A program made the translations under genes and the position numbers. From Alicyclobacillus mali (GTDB lineage: Bacteria; Bacillota; Bacilli; Alicyclobacillales; Alicyclobacillaceae): a stretch of 64,000 bases of DNA. A model generated the notes under the pieces. The model was given only the letters and a program-made list of their open reading frames with translations. It was not told the origin of the DNA and did not search any database. This document shows, piece after piece, positions 1-8,357 of the stretch; the first letter of the stretch is position 1; each line of letters starts with the position of its first letter. Where the stretch lies: NCBI RefSeq assembly GCF_017329565.1, contig NZ_JAFMTT010000012.1; one strand, written 5' to 3'.

Positions 1-36
1 CATCCGGAACCCACGGATCATTCGCCGGCCGCGCCC

Positions 37-1125
37 ATGAGCCACCTGCCTCCGCGCGAGACGGAGGAGACGCGTGGTCCCAGGCAGCGCGCCGAAGGCC
101 AGCCGGATCCCAGCATGCGCAGCCAGGCGCCGCTCATCCCGCAGGCCGTCGTCTCCAAATATGATCTTGCGCTTGAGCACCGGCGCCCTGAAGGAAGCAT
201 CGAGGTGTGGACCGACGCCAGAGGGCGTCGGTACGCCGCCAAGCGATCCTCTATCACAGCGGATCACTGCCGCGCGATGGTTCAGTGTCTCCGCCATGCC
301 CACGATCAGGGATTCACGAAATTCGCGCAGTTCGTGACGACCTCATCCAACGCCGCGTACGTGCGGCACGGGAACCTCTCATACTACGTGACCGAATGGG
401 TGCCCGGCCAACCCGCCAACTTCGGGCTGCCTGAACACGTGGCCCAGACCGCGTACACGCTGGCTCAATTTCACGAGGCCACGCGGGGCTTTCGGCCCAA
501 TTGGCAGCCCGACGACGCGGCGGACGACGTCTTCGGCCTGTTCCAAGCGCGATGGCGCGATTTGTGCCAGATGTGTTTGAAGGCGGATCGCAGGAAGGAC
601 AAGGACGCGTTCGATCAGCTCCTGCTCTCGATGCGAGACGAACTTCAGCAGGATTCGGCTGAGAGCTTGGCGCTGCTGGAAGACCGGGACGTGATCGCAC
701 ATCTGGAGGCGGAGCGCTCATCGGGGGGATGGTGCCACCTCGACGTCATACCGTCGAACTGCCTGTATACGCCGCAGCACCAAGTGGTGCTCATTGACTT
801 CGAGCTCGCCCGCCCTGCGCCGCGAGTCCTCGATATGGCTCATCTGCTGCGGCGAAGCCTGGAAAGGGGTCAGTGGGATGGGCATTTGGCCTACGCGTGT
901 TTTGTGCACTTCGATGCAGTCCGGAGCATTTCCAGAGCGGAGTATCGCGCCGCCGAGGCCCTCCTGCGCTTTCCCTATTTACCCTGGCGCATCGCCCACG
1001 CCCGATACCACTTCGGGGCGGATCCGGCGCAACTGGAGGCGCTGCAACTGTTCGCGACACAGTCGGAGAAGCGGCAGGCGTTCCTCGCGAGCCTGCGGCA
1101 GCAGGTGGAGCGCCTCGGCGAATGA
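37..1125 (+). CDS. CotS-like spore coat protein with aminoglycoside-phosphotransferase (kinase) fold
   Basis: The 362-residue product resembles the CotS/YutH group of spore coat proteins, which have a small-molecule kinase fold. Near residues 233-258 it has the catalytic-loop pattern HLDVIPSNCL followed by IDFELA, matching the HxDxxxxN and D-F/G of phosphotransferases. The C-terminal third is helical and Arg-rich, as in CotS relatives. The reading frame is open back to base 1 and no good ribosome site precedes the ATG at 37, so the gene may start upstream of the window; residues 1-30 are low in similarity and may be extra. It converges with ogt, 3 bases away. A role in spore coat assembly is inferred from the family; a substrate cannot be named. 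Confidence 0.7.
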   Translation: MSHLPPRETEETRGPRQRAEGQPDPSMRSQAPLIPQAVVSKYDLALEHRRPEGSIEVWTDARGRRYAAKRSSITADHCRAMVQCLRHAHDQGFTKFAQFVTTSSNAAYVRHGNLSYYVTEWVPGQPANFGLPEHVAQTAYTLAQFHEATRGFRPNWQPDDAADDVFGLFQARWRDLCQMCLKADRRKDKDAFDQLLLSMRDELQQDSAESLALLEDRDVIAHLEAERSSGGWCHLDVIPSNCLYTPQHQVVLIDFELARPAPRVLDMAHLLRRSLERGQWDGHLAYACFVHFDAVRSISRAEYRAAEALLRFPYLPWRIAHARYHFGADPAQLEALQLFATQSEKRQAFLASLRQQVERLGE

Positions 1126-1128
1126 CGG

Positions 1129-1647
1129 TCACGGAACGGCCAGGGCGCTGAGGACGCGCGCCTCGTGATGGAGCAACCACGACTTGAGATCCACGGCATT
1201 TCCCGCGTATCCGACCAGGCGCCCGTCGGCACCCACCACGCGGTGGCACGGGATGAAGACGGGCAGCGGATTCGCCCGGTTCGCCTGCCCCACGGCGCGC
1301 ACCGCCCGCGGACGGCCCACGGCGTTCGCAATATCTCGATACGACACCCGCGCGCCGAACGGAATGGCGCGGAGCGACGCCCACACCGCCATTTGAAACG
1401 GCGTTCCTCGGGGGACGAGCGGCACCGTGAACGACTGCAATCGCCCGGCAAAGTAAAGCGTCAGTTCCTCCACTGCGCGCTCAGCGACGGCCATCGCTTC
1501 GCGGCTTGGGCACACGCGCGCCTCCTGCACAGGCGGCGGCTCGAGCCTCGCCCAGCCAGCCTCCACGACACCTTCCGCCTCAGCGGCCAGCCACATGTCC
1601 CCCACCGGCGTGCTCACCGTCTCAATGACCGAAGTCTGCTTCGTCAC
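1129..1647 (-). CDS. ogt: Methylated-DNA--protein-cysteine methyltransferase (O6-alkylguanine repair)
   Basis: The product removes alkyl groups from O6-alkylguanine in DNA by transferring them to its own cysteine. The acceptor motif IPCHRVV (Cys about residue 134) and the following G-x-L-x-G-Y-A-G loop are intact, as is the DNA-binding helix with the R-A-V-x-x-A spacing. I place the start at the GTG at 1647, because GAGCGAGG lies just upstream at normal spacing; an ATG at 1662 is the alternative. The length is about 172 residues, normal for Ogt. The start lies inside the 3' end of queG, so the two are co-transcribed, with rnhA first. It acts once per molecule in the cytoplasm. Confidence 0.9.
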   Translation of the reverse strand: MTKQTSVIETVSTPVGDMWLAAEAEGVVEAGWARLEPPPVQEARVCPSREAMAVAERAVEELTLYFAGRLQSFTVPLVPRGTPFQMAVWASLRAIPFGARVSYRDIANAVGRPRAVRAVGQANRANPLPVFIPCHRVVGADGRLVGYAGNAVDLKSWLLHHEARVLSALAVP

Positions 1648-2824
1648 GTTCCTCGCTCCCATCGTGCGCTCTGCGAGAAGCATTCGCGATGGCATCCTCC
1701 ATCTCCTTCCGCACGTCCGGATCCTGCTCCGAAGCGAGGGCGGCCTGAAGCGCGCGAAGCGCATCCTCGCCGCCCATCTCGCCCAGCGCCCACGCGGCGC
1801 TCGCGCGCAACTCCGCGCGATCCGACGCCAAATATCGCGCCGCGATCGGCACGGCCTCCGGACGGCGCAGATTGCCAAGTGCAACAAGTGCGTTTCGCTG
1901 CAGCGTTCGCACGCCGCGCCAGGCCATGGCGGATCGCCCGTACGCGCGCAGAAACTGGCGATTGGACATCTCCAGCAATCGGACGAGATCGGGATAGGCG
2001 ACATCGGCGTCAGGGGAGAAGGGCGGATCATGCGCCGGGGCTCGATCGCGATTGTGCGGGCAAACCTGCTGGCACACGTCGCATCCCCACACGCGCCGCC
2101 CGAGCGGCTTCCGGTACGGGCGGGGGATCAGTCCCTTCATCTGCGTCACGTACGAGAGGCACGCGGTGGCGTTCAGTTCGCCAGGCGATACGAAGGCCTG
2201 CGTTGGACACGCGCGCATGCACAGGTCGCAATCGCCACAGTGCTTGCCGACATCCGGCGGAAGATGCTTTGCATCCTCAATCTCGACATCCAGGAGAAGG
2301 GAGCCGAGAAACACGTACGATCCGTACCGGCGGCTGAACAGCATCCCGTTTTTGCCGATCCACCCGAGCCCGCTCCGCTCCGCGACGCGGCGGTCGACCA
2401 GGGGAGACGTGTCCACGGCCACGCGGTAGCGGAGCTCGCGGCCGATCACCTTCTCCAGGCGCTTCGCCAGCGCAGTTAATCGTTCGGACAACACGCGATG
2501 GTAGTCCTCGCCGTACACGTAGCACGACGCTTGGCCACGCAGGCCCGATCGCGGGTGACTGCGCATCTGTCGCGCGCCCTCTTCCGTCAGATACGGAAGC
2601 GCCGCCGTCACGATGGACTTCGCCTCCGGCAGCCAAAAGCGCGGATCCACGCGCTCCGATGCGTTGGCCCACTCAAAGCCCGTGCGCCCGCGCGCCTCGT
2701 ACGCCGCTAGAGGGCTGACGAGATCGTCAAAAGGAGCGGCGTCCGTCGCCGCAATCTCGGGGAGCCCGACCTCCTCAGCCAAGGGGCGAATCTCGGCGAG
2801 CGTGATTTTGTCCCGGGGGGTCAC
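1622..2824 (-). CDS. queG: Epoxyqueuosine reductase QueG (tRNA queuosine biosynthesis, last step)
   Basis: QueG reduces epoxyqueuosine to queuosine in the wobble position of GUN tRNAs, using cobalamin and two [4Fe-4S] clusters. The cluster ligands are visible as CGDCDLCMRACP (Cys196, 199, 202, 206) and CDVCQQVCPHNRD (Cys248, 251, 255), with a further Cys at 222. The conserved VDTSPLVDRR segment near residue 138 holds the catalytic Asp of the family. From about residue 300 the protein has PBS-lyase/HEAT-like repeats, as in the longer Firmicute QueG form (400 residues here). It begins with a GTG overlapping the rnhA stop by four bases (GTGA), and its own 3' end overlaps ogt. Confidence 0.95.
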   Translation of the reverse strand: MTPRDKITLAEIRPLAEEVGLPEIAATDAAPFDDLVSPLAAYEARGRTGFEWANASERVDPRFWLPEAKSIVTAALPYLTEEGARQMRSHPRSGLRGQASCYVYGEDYHRVLSERLTALAKRLEKVIGRELRYRVAVDTSPLVDRRVAERSGLGWIGKNGMLFSRRYGSYVFLGSLLLDVEIEDAKHLPPDVGKHCGDCDLCMRACPTQAFVSPGELNATACLSYVTQMKGLIPRPYRKPLGRRVWGCDVCQQVCPHNRDRAPAHDPPFSPDADVAYPDLVRLLEMSNRQFLRAYGRSAMAWRGVRTLQRNALVALGNLRRPEAVPIAARYLASDRAELRASAAWALGEMGGEDALRALQAALASEQDPDVRKEMEDAIANASRRAHDGSEERDEADFGH

Positions 2825-3258
2825 CGCGGAATAGCACCCCGGGCCAATTCATCGCACCGCTCGTTCCACTTCACGCCCGCGTGCCCCTTCACCTTTTCGA
2901 ATCGCACGCGGTGGCCGTTGATGGCGTCGAGCAACTCCTCCCAGAGATCGCGGTTTTGGACCGGCTCCCCCTTGCTGTTCATCCACCCATTCTTGCGCCA
3001 ATTCACGTACCAACCCTGCTTAAAGCAATTGACCACGTACGCCGAATCGGAATGGACAATCACGTCGCACGGCCGCTTCAGAGCTTTGAGCCCTTCGATC
3101 ACGGCCTTCAGTTCCATGCGCTGGTTGGTTGTCTCCGGTTCTCCGCCGGACAGCTCCTTCACGTGCCCCTTCCACTGAAGAATGGCCGCCCATCCGCCGG
3201 GCCCGGGATTGCCCGAGCACGCACCGTCCGTATACAGAATCACCGTCTCGTCGCTCAT
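2821..3258 (-). CDS. rnhA: Ribonuclease HI
   Basis: This enzyme cuts the RNA strand of RNA-DNA hybrids and helps remove R-loops and primers. The 145-residue product has the full carboxylate set of type I RNase H: Asp11 (YTDGACSGNPG), Glu49 (RMELKAV), Asp71 (HSDSAYV) and Asp136 (CDELAR), plus His126 in KGHAG. The basic handle region (residues 80-100, WYVNWRKNGW) is present, so it is the E. coli-like HI form. The start is the ATG at 3258 behind GGGAGGACCGTG; an in-frame ATG further upstream lacks a ribosome site. It is the first gene of rnhA-queG-ogt. Confidence 0.96.
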   Translation of the reverse strand: MSDETVILYTDGACSGNPGPGGWAAILQWKGHVKELSGGEPETTNQRMELKAVIEGLKALKRPCDVIVHSDSAYVVNCFKQGWYVNWRKNGWMNSKGEPVQNRDLWEELLDAINGHRVRFEKVKGHAGVKWNERCDELARGAIPR

Positions 3259-3488
3259 CACGGTCCTCCCTCGCCCCAAGGGGGCTCTCGCAAGGACCAG
3301 CATAGTCGACGACGGGCCGGGGTGCAATGGAGGAGTGGTTGTCGTGCCCAGTTACATAGTACTATTGCTCCGTGCGCCTACGTGCGTTTTCAGCCTTGGA
3401 CGTCCGAGTACTTATACCGAGAGCTCTGAAAAAGTCATTGTTTATTTGGCGATTTCAAGATATTCTTATATGTTTATAGCACATCGGA

Positions 3489-3821
3489 TTGGCGGTGAGC
3501 CCTTTGTCTAAAAGAAGCATCCTCGTCCTACATCGAAATCGTCAACAGCAACACTTGCTCGCTCATCTCGACGGAGCGATCGCTGGCTCACTTGTCGAAA
3601 CCTACCGCACTTGTGGCAAACCCAATTGCATCTGCCATTCCGGGCAAAAACACGGGCCGTACTACCTGCTGACGTGGTCGGAGAATGGCCGGACGCGTAC
3701 CTGCCACGTCCCCGCCGACAAAGTGGATGCCGTACGCACTGGGGTTGAGCGTTTTCGCGCCGCGCGAGAGGCGCTACAGAAACTGGGCGAGTACAATCGC
3801 CGTCTGATGCTGGAGGACTGA
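3489..3821 (+). CDS. Small conserved IS-associated protein (DUF6788-like)
   Basis: The 110-residue product carries the pattern CGKPNCICHSGQKHGPYY (about residues 42-59) followed by a basic C-terminal half. I recall this Cys-rich signature from short proteins encoded just ahead of transposase genes in several IS types; the DUF number is from memory. The start codon is TTG at 3489 without a clear ribosome site; a GTG at 3495 is possible. It lies inside the 18-base inverted ends of an interrupted element, 5 bases before a truncated second ORF. A helper or nucleic-acid-binding role in transposition is a guess. Confidence 0.55.
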   Translation: MAVSPLSKRSILVLHRNRQQQHLLAHLDGAIAGSLVETYRTCGKPNCICHSGQKHGPYYLLTWSENGRTRTCHVPADKVDAVRTGVERFRAAREALQKLGEYNRRLMLED

Positions 3822-3826
3822 TCCTC

Positions 3827-3893
3827 ATGCTCACGCGCTTCCCGGATTCACGTTCGCTATGGGATGACTGGTCGATTCGAAAGCTGTTGCCGG
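3827..3893 (+). pseudogene. 5' stub of a probable transposase gene, truncated by IS66
   Basis: An ATG at 3827 opens a frame that reads about 22 codons (MLTRFPDSRSLWDDW...) and then meets the left end of IS66 (GTAAGCG) at 3894. It starts 5 bases after the preceding small ORF, which suggests translational coupling. No matching remainder was found after the right end of IS66, so the rest has been deleted. Its identity as a transposase is inferred from position only. Confidence 0.45.
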
Positions 3894-3975
3894 GTAAGCG
3901 TAAACTGAGACCCACATGGCTTTCATCCTCTCGTCGCTTGAAAATACCATCAACAAGCCACGGGAGGGTTCTTGT

Positions 3976-4308
3976 ATGCGAGAGCACATGTCTCACCAGC
4001 AGCGCCGTGAACTTTGGCGTGAACGTATCGCTGCCTTCTACGACAGCGGCCAGTCCGCCAGTCAGTTTTGCGCTGAGCACGGTCTGAAACCCCATCAGTT
4101 CTGGTACTGGCTTCGCCGACTACGAAACGAAACCGCACCTGGCATGCACGACACAACGTTCGCGTCGGTCGTGACAACCTCATCACCTTCGGACGCAGGC
4201 CGTTCGCCCCTGACCCTGCGCATTGGTTCGGTCGAGATTGATGTCCGTCCCGGCTACGACGCCTCGACACTTGCTGAGCTCATTCGGCTCGTGATGCACG
4301 TTTGCTAG
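3976..4308 (+). CDS. tnpA: IS66 family accessory protein TnpA
   Basis: The 110-residue product starts MREHMSHQQRREL and contains the small helix-turn-helix seen in IS66 OrfA proteins (SASQFCAEHGLKPHQFWYW, residues 28-46). I chose the ATG at 3976 because GGGAGGG lies nine bases upstream; the frame is open further back to 3916. TnpA is needed with TnpB and TnpC for IS66 transposition and probably binds DNA. Its end overlaps the start of tnpB by seven bases, so translation is coupled. A near-identical but truncated copy lies inverted at 6711-6822. Confidence 0.85.
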   Translation: MREHMSHQQRRELWRERIAAFYDSGQSASQFCAEHGLKPHQFWYWLRRLRNETAPGMHDTTFASVVTTSSPSDAGRSPLTLRIGSVEIDVRPGYDASTLAELIRLVMHVC

Positions 4309-4664
4309 CCTTCGACTGGACTTCGGATCACCGGGTGTATCTCGCCTGCGGCGCCACAGACATGCGCAAACCCATTGACGGACTTGCCGCACTCGTTCAG
4401 GCGTCGTTTCAACTCGATCCGTTTTCGCCATGCCTGTTTGTCTTCTGCAATCGGCAACGGGACAAACTCAAAATCCTGCACTGGTCGCACAACGGCTTTT
4501 GGCTGTACTATCGGCGCTTAGAGCGCGGTCGATTCGATTGGCCAGAGACTGGCGATGCCAAGACCATGGTGATCACACGACGCGAGCTGAACTGGCTCCT
4601 GGATGGCCTGCCGCTCGAGCAGCCGAAGGCGCATCGAGCTGTGCCTGCCCGTTCTGCGATTTAA
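4302..4664 (+). CDS. tnpB: IS66 family accessory protein TnpB
   Basis: This 120-residue protein is the second IS66 protein. It has the family signature VYLACGATDMRKPIDGLAALV near the N-terminus (written here only as a recognisable block, residues 12-32) and FVFCNRQRDKLKILHW followed by GFWLYYRRLERGRF. It starts with TTG at 4302, overlapping the end of tnpA. TnpB is required for transposition of IS66 elements, but its biochemical role is not settled. The 49 bases to tnpC contain no gene. Confidence 0.9.
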   Translation: MLAFDWTSDHRVYLACGATDMRKPIDGLAALVQASFQLDPFSPCLFVFCNRQRDKLKILHWSHNGFWLYYRRLERGRFDWPETGDAKTMVITRRELNWLLDGLPLEQPKAHRAVPARSAI

Positions 4665-4713
4665 GTAGGCCACATCAGCAGGAATCGGATCTAGGCCGTC
4701 GAATGCTTAGGGC

Positions 4714-6330
4714 ATGACCCATGAGAACGGCACCATCCTCATGACCGAACAAGAATACGAAGCCCTTCAGCGGGAAAAGGAGCAATTACGCCAACAGGTG
4801 GCCTACTTGGAGGAGCAGATCCATCTGCTCCGTCATCGTCTGTTTGGGGCTTCCAGTGAAAAGCGCCGCAAGACTCAGGCTGAGTCGGACAGCATCCAGC
4901 TCCCGTTGTTCAACGAAGCCGAAATCGAAGCGGACGCCCAAGCTTCGGAAGAGACCGGGAAAGCCGATGCAGAAGCGACGTCAGAGACGGAGACCATCAC
5001 GTATGGGCGCCGGAAGCCTTGTGCGGCACGGGAGCGTGACGCCTGGCTGTATCAGGGCGAAGCAGACGAGGTCGTCGAATACCGACTGTCAGATGACGAG
5101 CGAGTCTGCCCGAAATGTGCGGGCGAGCTGCATGAGATGAGCCGTGAGGTCACGCGGCGCGTGAAAATCATCCCGGCGCAGATGAAAAAAGTCGAGTACG
5201 TGCGGTACGTGTACGCCTGCCGGCACTGTGAAGCGCAGGACGTGGAGACCCCTGTGGTGCGCGCGCCGATGCCGAGGCCGGTGCAGGCGAAGAGTCTCGC
5301 GACGCCAGAAGCGGTGGCATACGTGATGACGAAGAAGTTCGTCGACGGGATGCCATTGTACCGGCAAGAGCAACAGTTTGCGCGGCACGGGTATCCGCTG
5401 TCCCGCCAAACGCTGGCGAATTGGGTGGTGCACGCGGCGGAGACGTGGTTAGAGCCGCTCTATGCGAAACTCCGCCAAGTGCTCTTGGCTCAGCGCTATC
5501 TACATGCGGACGAAACGACCCTGCAAGTGTTACATGAAGCCGGGCGCGCAGCGCAGACCCAGTCGTACATGTGGGTATATCGCAGCAGTATGAATGGACC
5601 ACCCATTGTCCTGTACGATTACCAGGAAACGCGAAGTGCGGACCATCCGCGGCGGTTCTTGGCAGGGTTTCAAGGGTATCTGCACGTGGATGGATACGCG
5701 GGGTATGAGGGCTTACCGGATGTCACCCTTGTCGGATGCTGGGCGCATGCGCGGAGGAAATTTGACGAAGCCCTCAAGGCAGTGCCTCCCAAGGAGCGAA
5801 AGGGCAAGACGGCGGCGGAAGAAGGACTGTCCTTCTGCAACGCGCTGTATGCGGTGGAGAAGAAGCTGAAGAACGTAAGCGTCGAAGAGCGGCAACGTGT
5901 GCGGATGGCCCAAAGTAAGCCCATCCTGGACGCGTTTTTGGCATGGCTTGAAAAGCAGGAACAGCAGGTGTTGCCGAAAAGCGCGTTAGGACGGGCGGTG
6001 AATTATGGCCTGAAGCAGTGGCCGAAGCTGATTCGGTATGTTGAAGATGGGCATTTGGAGATCGACAACAACCGCTGCGAGCGGTCATTGAAGCCGTTTG
6101 TGATCGGACGGAAGAACTGGCTTTTTGCCAATACGCCGCGAGGAGCACGGGCCAGTGCTGTGACATACAGCATCGTGGAGACGGCGAAGGAAAACGGACT
6201 GAATCCGACCGCGTATCTCACGTACCTCTTTGAACGGATGCCGAATATGGATCTGATGGATGAGGCGGCGTTCGAGGCATTGTTGCCCTGGTCAGAAGGG
6301 CTCCCGGAAGGGATTCGAGTGAAGAGGTGA
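4714..6330 (+). CDS. tnpC: IS66 family transposase TnpC
   Basis: The DDE transposase has 538 residues, full length for the family. It has an N-terminal coiled-coil/leucine-zipper region (residues 12-45), an acidic linker, a zinc-binding segment (CPKC near residue 132 and CRHC near residue 170), and the catalytic core with Asp in HADETTL, Asp in HVDGYAGY and Glu in NNRCERSLKPF. A second ATG ten codons in (MTEQEYEAL) is a possible start. Nothing is broken, so the element could still supply transposase, although its right end looks degraded. Base usage is close to the GC-rich host. Confidence 0.93.
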   Translation: MTHENGTILMTEQEYEALQREKEQLRQQVAYLEEQIHLLRHRLFGASSEKRRKTQAESDSIQLPLFNEAEIEADAQASEETGKADAEATSETETITYGRRKPCAARERDAWLYQGEADEVVEYRLSDDERVCPKCAGELHEMSREVTRRVKIIPAQMKKVEYVRYVYACRHCEAQDVETPVVRAPMPRPVQAKSLATPEAVAYVMTKKFVDGMPLYRQEQQFARHGYPLSRQTLANWVVHAAETWLEPLYAKLRQVLLAQRYLHADETTLQVLHEAGRAAQTQSYMWVYRSSMNGPPIVLYDYQETRSADHPRRFLAGFQGYLHVDGYAGYEGLPDVTLVGCWAHARRKFDEALKAVPPKERKGKTAAEEGLSFCNALYAVEKKLKNVSVEERQRVRMAQSKPILDAFLAWLEKQEQQVLPKSALGRAVNYGLKQWPKLIRYVEDGHLEIDNNRCERSLKPFVIGRKNWLFANTPRGARASAVTYSIVETAKENGLNPTAYLTYLFERMPNMDLMDEAAFEALLPWSEGLPEGIRVKR

Positions 6331-6349
6331 AATTTCAAATTCATCAGCG

Positions 6350-6376
6350 AAGGCCCTGCCGGCGACGGCGGGCCTT
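6350..6376 (+). terminator. Hairpin after tnpC
   Basis: Twenty bases after the tnpC stop is AAGGCCC-TGCCG, a four-base loop and CGGC-GGGCCTT. The stem is strong but the T run behind it is short (TTTCGT). It is probably the element's own transcript end. Confidence 0.55.
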
Positions 6377-6709
6377 TCGTATGGAAGCACGAGTCCTTTA
6401 GCACTCGTGCGGAGCCGGGCGGATGCTCAGCCCCACGCCTGACACATGAGTCAAGGTGTAGTTCGGTTCACGTTTACGTTTTGAACGCGAAACGGATCGT
6501 CAACCTGATCCAGGGTCGATCATCAAAACCCGTCCCTGCTTCGTAATGTGCTAAGGATGGTCAATGGAATTAATCTACGGGAACACCAACCAGACTCCTC
6601 ATGCACTCTTCGACCACAGGTATCCGACCACACGAATTTCTGATTGGCTCCCCTGATCCCACGGAATTCCCCACTTTTTCAGAGCTCTCGTTTTACTGTC
6701 AAACTTGAG

Positions 6710-6904
6710 TTCAGACCGTGCTTAGCGCAAAACTGACTGGCGGACTGGCCGCTGTCGTAGAAGGCAGCGATACGTTCACGCCAAAGTTCACGGCGCTGCT
6801 GGTGAGACATGTGCTCGCGCATGCAAGAACCCTCCCGTGGCTTGATGAGCCCATTTTCAAGCAGCAGGAGGGCAAACACCATGTGGATTTGGTTTGACGC
6901 TTAC
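6710..6904 (-). mobile_element. Left-end fragment of a second IS66 copy, inverted
   Basis: Read on the minus strand from 6904, the sequence begins GTAAGCGTCAAACC and continues through a leader and the start of tnpA that parallel the intact IS66. The match stops after CACGGTCTGAA (6710), about 19 bases before the 18-base end of the older element. Only about 195 bases of this copy remain. Confidence 0.75.
6711..6822 (-). pseudogene. Truncated IS66 tnpA
   Basis: This fragment encodes the first 37 residues of TnpA, identical to the intact copy except for one Glu-to-Lys change (CAKHGL for CAEHGL), and then runs into unrelated sequence. The GGGAGGG ribosome site and ATG (6822) are kept. The coding part is more conserved than the leader, so the two copies are related but separate insertions. 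Confidence 0.75.
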
Positions 6905-7202
6905 TCCGTGACGATGTTAGGTGGCATGCCACGTCTGGCCAAGATGGCAAGCTAACATCGGCTGTCAAGGCTGGGAGACGTACCTTGACAGCCTCACATG
7001 GGTACGACATCCTAGTATTGGCTACAGGAACGAAAGTAATCTCTTAAAACGGAGTTTACACAGAACGCTTAACACACCCTTTTACTTAATAGTAAAATGG
7101 TTTGAAGGTTCAATTATCCTCCTCTCGACTTGGAGTGACGTCCTTCTTTGTGCTCGAACATCCTTGCCGCACAAGGGCTTGTGATTCTGCAATAAGCTCA
7201 AA
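6905..7202. other. Intergenic region with stacked inverted repeats between IS scar and iol island
   Basis: No gene is supported here. Starting eight bases past the IS66 end there are three inverted repeats: GATGTTAG/CTAACATC (6913-6920 and 6952-6959), the palindrome GTGGCATGCCAC (6921-6932) nested inside it, and GGCTGTCAAGG/CCTTGACAGCC (6960-6970 and 6983-6993). A further AT-rich repeat, TTTTACT/AGTAAAA, is at 7080-7097. None has a T run typical of a terminator. Confidence 0.6.
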
Positions 7203-8357
7203 TTAATACATATTAACCCACCCACCATTACGCTCTGATGACTCTATACACCTTTCGACCCACAGAACTGCCTCAGCTCCATCATCTATGTCGGGATACC
7301 ATGAAGGCTCATCCATGGTTCGTGTTTCGCCACGAATTGCAGAGGCAAAGCGCCTATACAAGTTTGCCCACGCTTCAAACAGACCTTCTGAGTGTCCCTC
7401 AGCTATTCGATCTTCTGCACGTGCCGAGGGATATAGTCCATGCGTTCCCCTCTGAAGTATAATGGGGAATCCCCGCGCTGGCTCATACCTCAATTTGTTT
7501 GGTTCTTCAGCGCACCACTCAACACTCGCTTCACTGCCAACGATTCTTATCCGTAAACCATGTTGAGAACCTGTATTAACAGCTGAAACCCACATAAACG
7601 CAATGGCACCATCATTACTTTCCATTGTAACAAACGCGTTGTCCTCTAGGGGAGCCCTTGACTGTACAATACTTTGGCGTATACAAGAAACCTTTTCTAT
7701 CTTCAAGTCGGGTACCATAACTCGCATCAAATAAAGTGGATGAACCCCCAAGTCTGCCAACACAAAGCTTGGTCCCGCCACATTCGGGTTGAATCTCCAC
7801 TGTAACTTCTCCTGGGGACTCGCTTGCGAACAACCTCCATGCGCGAATTCGGCTTTGATAATCCGTACGTCTCCGATCTCCCCGTTGCAGACCATTTGGC
7901 GAGCTTGCTCAACCATTTGATGGCCTGCATATCCAAACATGACTCCGACAACCCGCTCACGTTCACGCGCTAGCTTGCGCAGGTACTGTGCTTCTCGACT
8001 TGAAAGGCACAGCGGTTTTTCACAAATCACATGTAGATTTGACTCTAGTGCAGCTTTGCAAATTTCAAAATGCAAATTGTTGGGGGTAGCAATGGTAACG
8101 GCCTCAATACCATCGCTTCGTTGTGACTCGAGCTCAAACATTTCCTTATACGTCCCATAACATCGCGCTGGATCTAATCCAAGCTCTTTCCCAAACTGCT
8201 TACTTTGTTCCGGAATAACATCAAACGCCCCACTGACCAGTTGAAAATAGCCATCGCGCGTAGCGGCACACCTGTGAATATACCCGATCGCACTTCCCGC
8301 GCCACCACCAACAAGAGCCCAACGAATCGGCCGTACGTTTCTCCGCCCGTCAATCAT
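7203..8357 (-). CDS. Gfo/Idh/MocA-family oxidoreductase (inositol-dehydrogenase-like)
   Basis: This is an NAD(P)-dependent dehydrogenase of 384 residues. The N-terminal Rossmann motif is GGGAGSAIG (residues 17-25), the substrate-site motif EKP is at 113-115, and DLGVHP supplies the Asp and His expected of the catalytic region. It starts at the ATG at 8357 behind AAGGAGG. Its place as the last gene of the inositol island, separate from the main IolG, suggests oxidation of another inositol isomer or keto-inositol, as IolX/IolW do for scyllo-inositol in Bacillus; substrate assignment is inference. The gene is poorer in GC than its distant neighbours, hinting at transfer. Confidence 0.8.
   Translation of the reverse strand: MIDGRRNVRPIRWALVGGGAGSAIGYIHRCAATRDGYFQLVSGAFDVIPEQSKQFGKELGLDPARCYGTYKEMFELESQRSDGIEAVTIATPNNLHFEICKAALESNLHVICEKPLCLSSREAQYLRKLARERERVVGVMFGYAGHQMVEQARQMVCNGEIGDVRIIKAEFAHGGCSQASPQEKLQWRFNPNVAGPSFVLADLGVHPLYLMRVMVPDLKIEKVSCIRQSIVQSRAPLEDNAFVTMESNDGAIAFMWVSAVNTGSQHGLRIRIVGSEASVEWCAEEPNKLRYEPARGFPIILQRGTHGLYPSARAEDRIAEGHSEGLFEAWANLYRRFASAIRGETRTMDEPSWYPDIDDGAEAVLWVERCIESSERNGGWVNMY

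Larger units (their letters stand above)
3894..6483 (+). mobile_element. IS66-family insertion sequence (tnpA-tnpB-tnpC)
   Basis: The element holds the three standard IS66 genes in order. The left end begins GTAAGCG at 3894, as IS66 elements do. The best right end is near 6465-6483, where GGTTCACGTTTACG matches the reverse complement of left-end bases 3899-3912 at 10 of 14 positions; the outermost bases do not match. The eight bases before the left end (GTTGCCGG) are not repeated after the right end, so no target duplication is visible, which fits an adjacent deletion. Confidence 0.75.
3418..6690. mobile_element. Remnant of an unidentified insertion sequence with 18-base inverted ends, interrupted by IS66
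   Basis: The same 18 bases, CGAGAGCTCTGAAAAAGT, occur at 3418-3435 on the plus strand and at 6690-6673 on the minus strand, as expected for the two ends of one element. Between the left end and the IS66 insertion are a short ORF (3489-3821) and the first 22 codons of a second ORF, cut exactly where IS66 begins. Outside IS66 only about 680 bases remain, too few for a transposase, so the element is internally deleted. I could not assign it to an IS family. Confidence 0.6.

Noticed and set aside
6484..6672. Remaining 3' part of the interrupted transposase gene
   Set aside because: None of the frames between the IS66 right end and the 18-base end reads as a continuation of the stub at 3827-3893.
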